From: an uncultured Bacilli bacterium
Lineage (GTDB): Bacteria; Bacillota_I; Bacilli_A; RF39; UBA660
Length of the DNA stretch: 64,000 nucleotides
Direction: 5' to 3'
NCBI GenBank assembly: GCA_934149105.1
Contig: CAKPDP010000002.1
Span: 62,001 to 126,000, forward strand
In this document: piece by piece, positions 60,477-64,000 of the stretch
Layout of the letters: the number at the start of each line of letters is the position of its first letter
Numbering within the stretch: the first letter of the stretch is position 1
Notes under the pieces: generated by a model
The model's database searches: none
The model's input: the letters and a program-made list of their open reading frames with translations, nothing else
What the model was told of the DNA's origin: nothing
Made by a program: the position numbers and the translations under genes

Positions 60477-61409
60477 TCATAGTTTTATAATATCTAAATA
60501 ATTAGTTGGAAATCCCATGCGGTCTAAGATTTTTTCAATAGGGATAGAGTCTATTATTCCATCTAATTTTTCAATTTCATATTCTATTTCTTTCATCATA
60601 GTGTGAAATTGTTCTGGCCTCAATAGATATTTCAAAATGATAATTGTAGAAAAAATATCATTTTTACCATATATATATTCTGAATCCATTTTTAAAATTC
60701 CCATTTGTTGATGGTATTCATTATCAGGAATTACTTTTTCAGTTCGATGTTCATAAAGAATATCTTCATGAGCACATAAATTTCGGTAATTTGACAATAT
60801 TGGTAAAAATATTTCTAAATAACTGGTTGGAGTTTCAAAGACAGAGGCTACTTCTAATTTATCTTCATCTTTTAGAATAGTATATAATTCACAAACTATA
60901 CCAAAGGATAATACTTTCACTGATACCCACATAGGAATATAACCATAATTGGAAAGATAATGCATAGTTGCTTCATGGTGACAACCATTTATTCTGATTT
61001 GACGTTTCATTTTTTCAATTATGTCTTTAACACGACGATTTTTAGTTTTATCAGTTGTAAAGTTTTTGGCATTTAAATAATCTTTTTCGTGATAACCATA
61101 TTTTTTAGATAATTGGTAAGAAATAACGGATTTTAATTGATTTTCTATAATTAAAAGATTTTTAAAAAGAATATTTCTAAAACTTCTATCGAATGTAAAT
61201 AAAGCGTATAGCTCTCTAAAAGTGGTGCCCGTTATGAATTTTCGATCTAAAGGAGAATTCATAAATAAATGTCTATAACCACTTATAAAAAAATAGTTTT
61301 CTCTTAAAAGTATATCTTTTGTTTTCTGTTCATCCTCAATAATAAGATTTTTTTCTCTTAGAATTTGAATTTGTTCGTCTAAAGTTTTAAATTGCTTATC
61401 TCTACCCAT
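60477..61409 (-). CDS. Abi_2 family (AbiD/AbiF-like) HEPN protein
   Basis: 310 residues. KTLDEQIQILREKNLIIEDE, then ILLRENYFFISGYRHLF, FDRSFRNILFKNLLIIENQL and SNYRNLCAHEDILYEHR match the Abi_2 family; RNLCAH (about residue 211) is the RxxxxH HEPN motif of RNA-cleaving toxins. Family members mediate abortive phage infection. The gene ends in TGA, one of only two intact genes in the window that does, and no antitoxin or methylase accompanies it. Instead it is followed 13 bases later by htrA. It starts MGRDKQFKTL after AGTTAGGTGATACA. Confidence 0.88.
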   Translation of the reverse strand: MGRDKQFKTLDEQIQILREKNLIIEDEQKTKDILLRENYFFISGYRHLFMNSPLDRKFITGTTFRELYALFTFDRSFRNILFKNLLIIENQLKSVISYQLSKKYGYHEKDYLNAKNFTTDKTKNRRVKDIIEKMKRQIRINGCHHEATMHYLSNYGYIPMWVSVKVLSFGIVCELYTILKDEDKLEVASVFETPTSYLEIFLPILSNYRNLCAHEDILYEHRTEKVIPDNEYHQQMGILKMDSEYIYGKNDIFSTIIILKYLLRPEQFHTMMKEIEYEIEKLDGIIDSIPIEKILDRMGFPTNYLDIIKL

Positions 61410-61453
61410 TGTATCACCTAACTTTCCTTGTTTTTTTATTCTTTTTGATGAGA

Positions 61454-61819
61454 TTATTGCAACTTAAAATATATTCCTTTTTTTATTAATTTTTCTGATG
61501 AATTAGCATCACAAGGCAAATATCCTTCTTTTATAAATCCTTCTATAACAATCATATTATAGTTAAAGGCAAATAATAAGTTAATTATTAATACAAATGC
61601 TAAGGCTATTAGTATTGCAAGAGGAATAGGTGCTATTAAAAAAGATAAAATTATAGTACTAACGTGCAAAAGAAAGATAATCATGGCACGATTAGGATCT
61701 TTTTTTTGAAAGGCATAAAATGAGCCTTGATAGATTATATTCCAAGCTATGCCAAAATCACATTCTACTGGTTGTCTAAATTCTTTATCGTTATAATATT
61801 TTAAATATACTTTTTCCAT
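61454..61819 (-). CDS. Small DUF2628-like membrane protein
   Basis: 121 residues from the ATG at 61819 behind AGGTGAGTAGG; an ATG nine bases upstream lies inside that site. A soluble start (VYLKYYNDKEFRQPVECDFG, YAFQKKDPNRA) precedes two membrane helices and the segment NYNMIVIEGFIKEGYLPCDA. The pattern (cytoplasmic start with Trp/Ala segment, helices, then IxxGY) resembles DUF2628 proteins. The function is unknown. Confidence 0.55.
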   Translation of the reverse strand: MEKVYLKYYNDKEFRQPVECDFGIAWNIIYQGSFYAFQKKDPNRAMIIFLLHVSTIILSFLIAPIPLAILIALAFVLIINLLFAFNYNMIVIEGFIKEGYLPCDANSSEKLIKKGIYFKLQ

Positions 61820-61883
61820 CCTACTCACCTATTATAAGTATACTATATATTTGATTTTTTTCAAGAAAATTTTTAATTTAGAT

Positions 61884-62546
61884 TTAATTATTCTGGAAAT
61901 AATTTATTATTCCTTCGGTAATATTAGAGGCTAATTTGGCTTGATAGTCTTCTTGTCTTAGAAGATATTTATCATTTGGATTGGATAAAAAACCCGTTTC
62001 TATTAGGACCCCAGGAATAGTTATGTTTTTGTACATATAGTAACTATTGCTTTTTTTAAATTTTCGAACATTAGAAATATTTTTAGATAAAGAATTTGTT
62101 ATAGAGGAAGCTAGGTCTTTATTGTGAGAATTAATAGTACTGTAAAATACTTGTAAGCCTTTCCAAGTACTACTAGTAGTAGAATTTAAATGAATCGATA
62201 TGTAGAGATCACAATTAGAGGAATTTATTAGGCGAACCCGACTGTAGAGATCGTCTCTTTTGCGGTTATTAGTAGTCGTAGAAAGGTCATAATCACCATC
62301 TCTTGTTAATAGAACCAAAGCTCCTCTGGATAGTAGCTCGGCTTCTAGTTTTTTAACTATTTCTAAATTGATATCTTTTTCTAAAATATTTCCTGAAACA
62401 GCTCCACTGTCGACGCCACCATGTCCAGCATCTAGATAAATGGTTTTACCAAGCAGGGAATAATCTTTAACAATGGCTTCAACTCTATAAAAAGAAAAGA
62501 GACTTATTAGGAAAAAGCTTAATACTATGAGGTTATATTTTTTCAT
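61884..62546 (-). CDS. CwlD-type N-acetylmuramoyl-L-alanine amidase
   Basis: 220 residues. An N-terminal hydrophobic segment (LIVLSFFLISLFSFYRVEA) serves as signal or anchor. Zinc ligands are in YLDAGHGGVDSGAVSG, Glu in ILEKDINLEIV, His in SIHLNS, and catalytic Glu in VLIETGFLSNPND. The single domain and length fit CwlD, which makes muramic lactam precursors in spore cortex, or a general cell-wall amidase. It is followed upstream on the strand by the Cna-B repeat protein gene, 11 bases away, suggesting an operon. Confidence 0.88.
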   Translation of the reverse strand: MKKYNLIVLSFFLISLFSFYRVEAIVKDYSLLGKTIYLDAGHGGVDSGAVSGNILEKDINLEIVKKLEAELLSRGALVLLTRDGDYDLSTTTNNRKRDDLYSRVRLINSSNCDLYISIHLNSTTSSTWKGLQVFYSTINSHNKDLASSITNSLSKNISNVRKFKKSNSYYMYKNITIPGVLIETGFLSNPNDKYLLRQEDYQAKLASNITEGIINYFQNN

Positions 62547-62557
62547 TTAATATCACC

Positions 62558-64000
62558 CTATTTAATACTATGATTTAGGAATAATTTAATTAATTTTTTG
62601 AAGATAATTATTAATGTAAATAACGATATTCCTGAAATTATAAATGGTAGTTTAGAGAAAGTAGAAATTTGTTTATTTATACCAGTTAAAACTGGAGTAG
62701 TATTAGGATGTTTTTTATTTGTTATAGTTAGAGTAACTAATTGATTTTCACTATCAATAGTAAAATAATAGGAATTTAAATCGAGATCATAGTTAGTTGG
62801 TGCTTGTTTTTCTTTAAGATAATATTTACCTAGTGGTAATTTATCTATTTTAATTAAGCCTTCTTCATTTGACATGCTGGTATTTATAAGAACACCATTC
62901 TCGGTATATAACTCAATAATAGCTCCTTTTAAAATATTATTAGTATCATAATCTTTTTTGGAAACAATTAAACTACCAGTTTGAAGATTATTATGAATTT
63001 TTAAAATATAATCTTTAGTAGTTATTTCAAAGCAATGAGGAGTATCATCTAAAAGATAATTTTTGATAGTTGAAGTTTCAACTAAACAATAACTACCAGG
63101 ATAGAGATCGTCTATGGTTAGTTTTCCATCTTTATTTGTAGATACATTTTCTTTTATTATACTATCTTTAGAAAAATGAATAGTATTATCTGCCGTTACG
63201 ATGTCTTCTTGAGCATATAAATTAAATGTTATATTTTCTAGGGCTATTTTGTCATAATAGAAGGTTCCATTCTTAGCAGCAAATAAGTCTCCGGTTTTTA
63301 TTAGAGATAATTTATATTTAAGAGGAGTATTAGGAACTTCAATAGTTACAAGGTAACCATAATTATCATCTTTGATTAACTGACTCTTTTGATTTATGGT
63401 AATAGTAATATCTTGAGCCGTATATCCTTTAGGAGAAGAAACTTCTTCGACGATATAATCTCCATATGAGAGGTTAACAGGAATTATAACAAAACCTTCA
63501 TCATTGGTTTCGAAAGTATCAATAGTAGTGTTAGTGTATTTATCTTTATAAGTTATATACTGATTAGTATTTTTATTTTTTAATTTGAATTTGGTATGTG
63601 ATAAGGTAATAGTTTGGTTAGAACTACTATCTATTTTTATTAATTTTAAACAAGGATTTATTTGTTTGTTAAAGAAATTGTATCTAATTATAGGGGGACT
63701 TTCTTCATTTATAGTTATGATAATATCTTCTACTTTTTCATAACCTGGAAGGATAGTGTCTTGTTTAATATTATATGTTCCATAAGGTAAATCAACAGAA
63801 CCTTCACCATTATCATTTGTCGTTAGGCTAGTATAGAGATTATTTTTATTATCAAATATTTTAAAAGTTATATTGGGTTCTGGTAAGAGGATATCTGTTT
63901 CTGAAGAACCAAATAATTTTAAGATTTCTAATTTACTTTTTATTACTTGTTCATAGATAATTACTTCATTATCAATTTTATCTATTTTAATTTCTTTTAA
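62558..64000 (-). CDS. Cna-B/SpaA-repeat surface protein (5' part outside window)
   Basis: The frame is open from 62558 to the window end: about 480 codons without a credible start, so the true start lies beyond 64000. It contains at least four Cna-B-like units, recognisable by GYxxVEDIxxT, YxVEEVSSPKGYTAQD, SYCLVETSTIK and KYYLKEKQAPTNYDLD, with Lys at unit starts (LIVSKKDYDTNN). The C-terminus has HPNTTPVLTG, a spacer, and a membrane helix with Lys/His end; no canonical LPxTG. Internal Met at 62875 is only a late in-frame codon and not the start. It is a large stalk-like protein held at the membrane; adhesion is inferred. It precedes the CwlD-type amidase. Confidence 0.75.
   Translation of the reverse strand, partial: LKEIKIDKIDNEVIIYEQVIKSKLEILKLFGSSETDILLPEPNITFKIFDNKNNLYTSLTTNDNGEGSVDLPYGTYNIKQDTILPGYEKVEDIIITINEESPPIIRYNFFNKQINPCLKLIKIDSSSNQTITLSHTKFKLKNKNTNQYITYKDKYTNTTIDTFETNDEGFVIIPVNLSYGDYIVEEVSSPKGYTAQDITITINQKSQLIKDDNYGYLVTIEVPNTPLKYKLSLIKTGDLFAAKNGTFYYDKIALENITFNLYAQEDIVTADNTIHFSKDSIIKENVSTNKDGKLTIDDLYPGSYCLVETSTIKNYLLDDTPHCFEITTKDYILKIHNNLQTGSLIVSKKDYDTNNILKGAIIELYTENGVLINTSMSNEEGLIKIDKLPLGKYYLKEKQAPTNYDLDLNSYYFTIDSENQLVTLTITNKKHPNTTPVLTGINKQISTFSKLPFIISGISLFTLIIIFKKLIKLFLNHSIK

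Noticed and set aside
62230..62245. A 15-base match (TTAGGCGAACCCGAC) between the cwlD-type gene and the template-like copy at 16979-16993
   Set aside because: In the amidase it encodes the family-conserved YSRVRL segment in frame; there is no further similarity on either side, so I treat it as chance, though GC-rich matches are rare here.
62558..62875. A separate 105-residue gene starting at Met 62875
   Set aside because: The same frame is open upstream to the window end with continuous Cna-B repeats, so this Met is internal.

Overview
The window is low-GC DNA with strong AGGAGG/AGGTGA ribosome binding sites, short intergenic gaps and a Bacillus-like gene complement: rpmG-efp, polA-mutM, a YlmH-like S4 protein, YutD-like, DUF2624-like and Smr proteins, a class B penicillin-binding protein, LysM and CwlD-type amidases, and a YjcZ-like peptide. 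Pyruvate formate-lyase, class III ribonucleotide reductase and a 2-hydroxyacyl-CoA dehydratase activase point to an anaerobic, probably host-associated Firmicute (Bacilli-like). Tryptophan is TGG in all intact genes, so the standard bacterial code applies. Most genes lie on the minus strand.

Layout. 1-466 is the start of a BadF/HgdC-type activase. 565-8033 is a cell-surface block: a membrane-anchored Ig/cadherin-like protein, a dockerin-bearing glucosaminidase, a membrane protein and a large thioester/SpaA-type adhesin. 8136-15601 holds housekeeping genes (trmB, a Ca2+ P-type ATPase, efp, rpmG, a class B PBP) plus a small SpaA-domain membrane protein. 15744-25000 is an accessory region: a frameshifted pRiA4b-ORF3-like gene, a large secreted protein whose 3' end is a GC-rich C-type-lectin-like segment with a shortened adenine-rich copy nearby (diversity-generating-retroelement-like), an IS-end-like repeat pair, a heterodimeric ABC exporter and a decayed fic gene. 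25002-37240 is mixed: Smr, histidine kinase, lipoprotein, Cys-less EIIB-like protein, typA, coiled-coil proteins, ferredoxin, superoxide dismutase, YjdF-like protein, SDR and Nudix. 37405-38259 has a kinase pseudogene, a tRNA remnant and tRNA-Thr.

38418-44919 is the anaerobic glycyl-radical block: nrdD, a separate 57-residue glycyl-radical tail gene, nrdG, then pflB-pflA. It is followed by glyA, tRNA-Trp, a SleB-like hydrolase, an RluA-family pseudouridine synthase, a six-LysM amidase, two flavoproteins, mutM-polA, an HtrA protease, an Abi_2/HEPN protein, a CwlD-type amidase and a Cna-B/SpaA repeat protein that runs off the window end.

The most notable signals are the split NrdD, in which the glycyl-radical motif is a stand-alone gene with its own ribosome binding site, and the template/variable-like repeat pair at 16939-17007 and 17372-17494, whose differences fall mostly on adenines. 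Four further observations are a dockerin enzyme next to a membrane beta-sandwich protein, a candidate thioester adhesin, three pseudogenes caught at different stages of decay, and a repeated habit of placing intrinsic terminators across stop codons.
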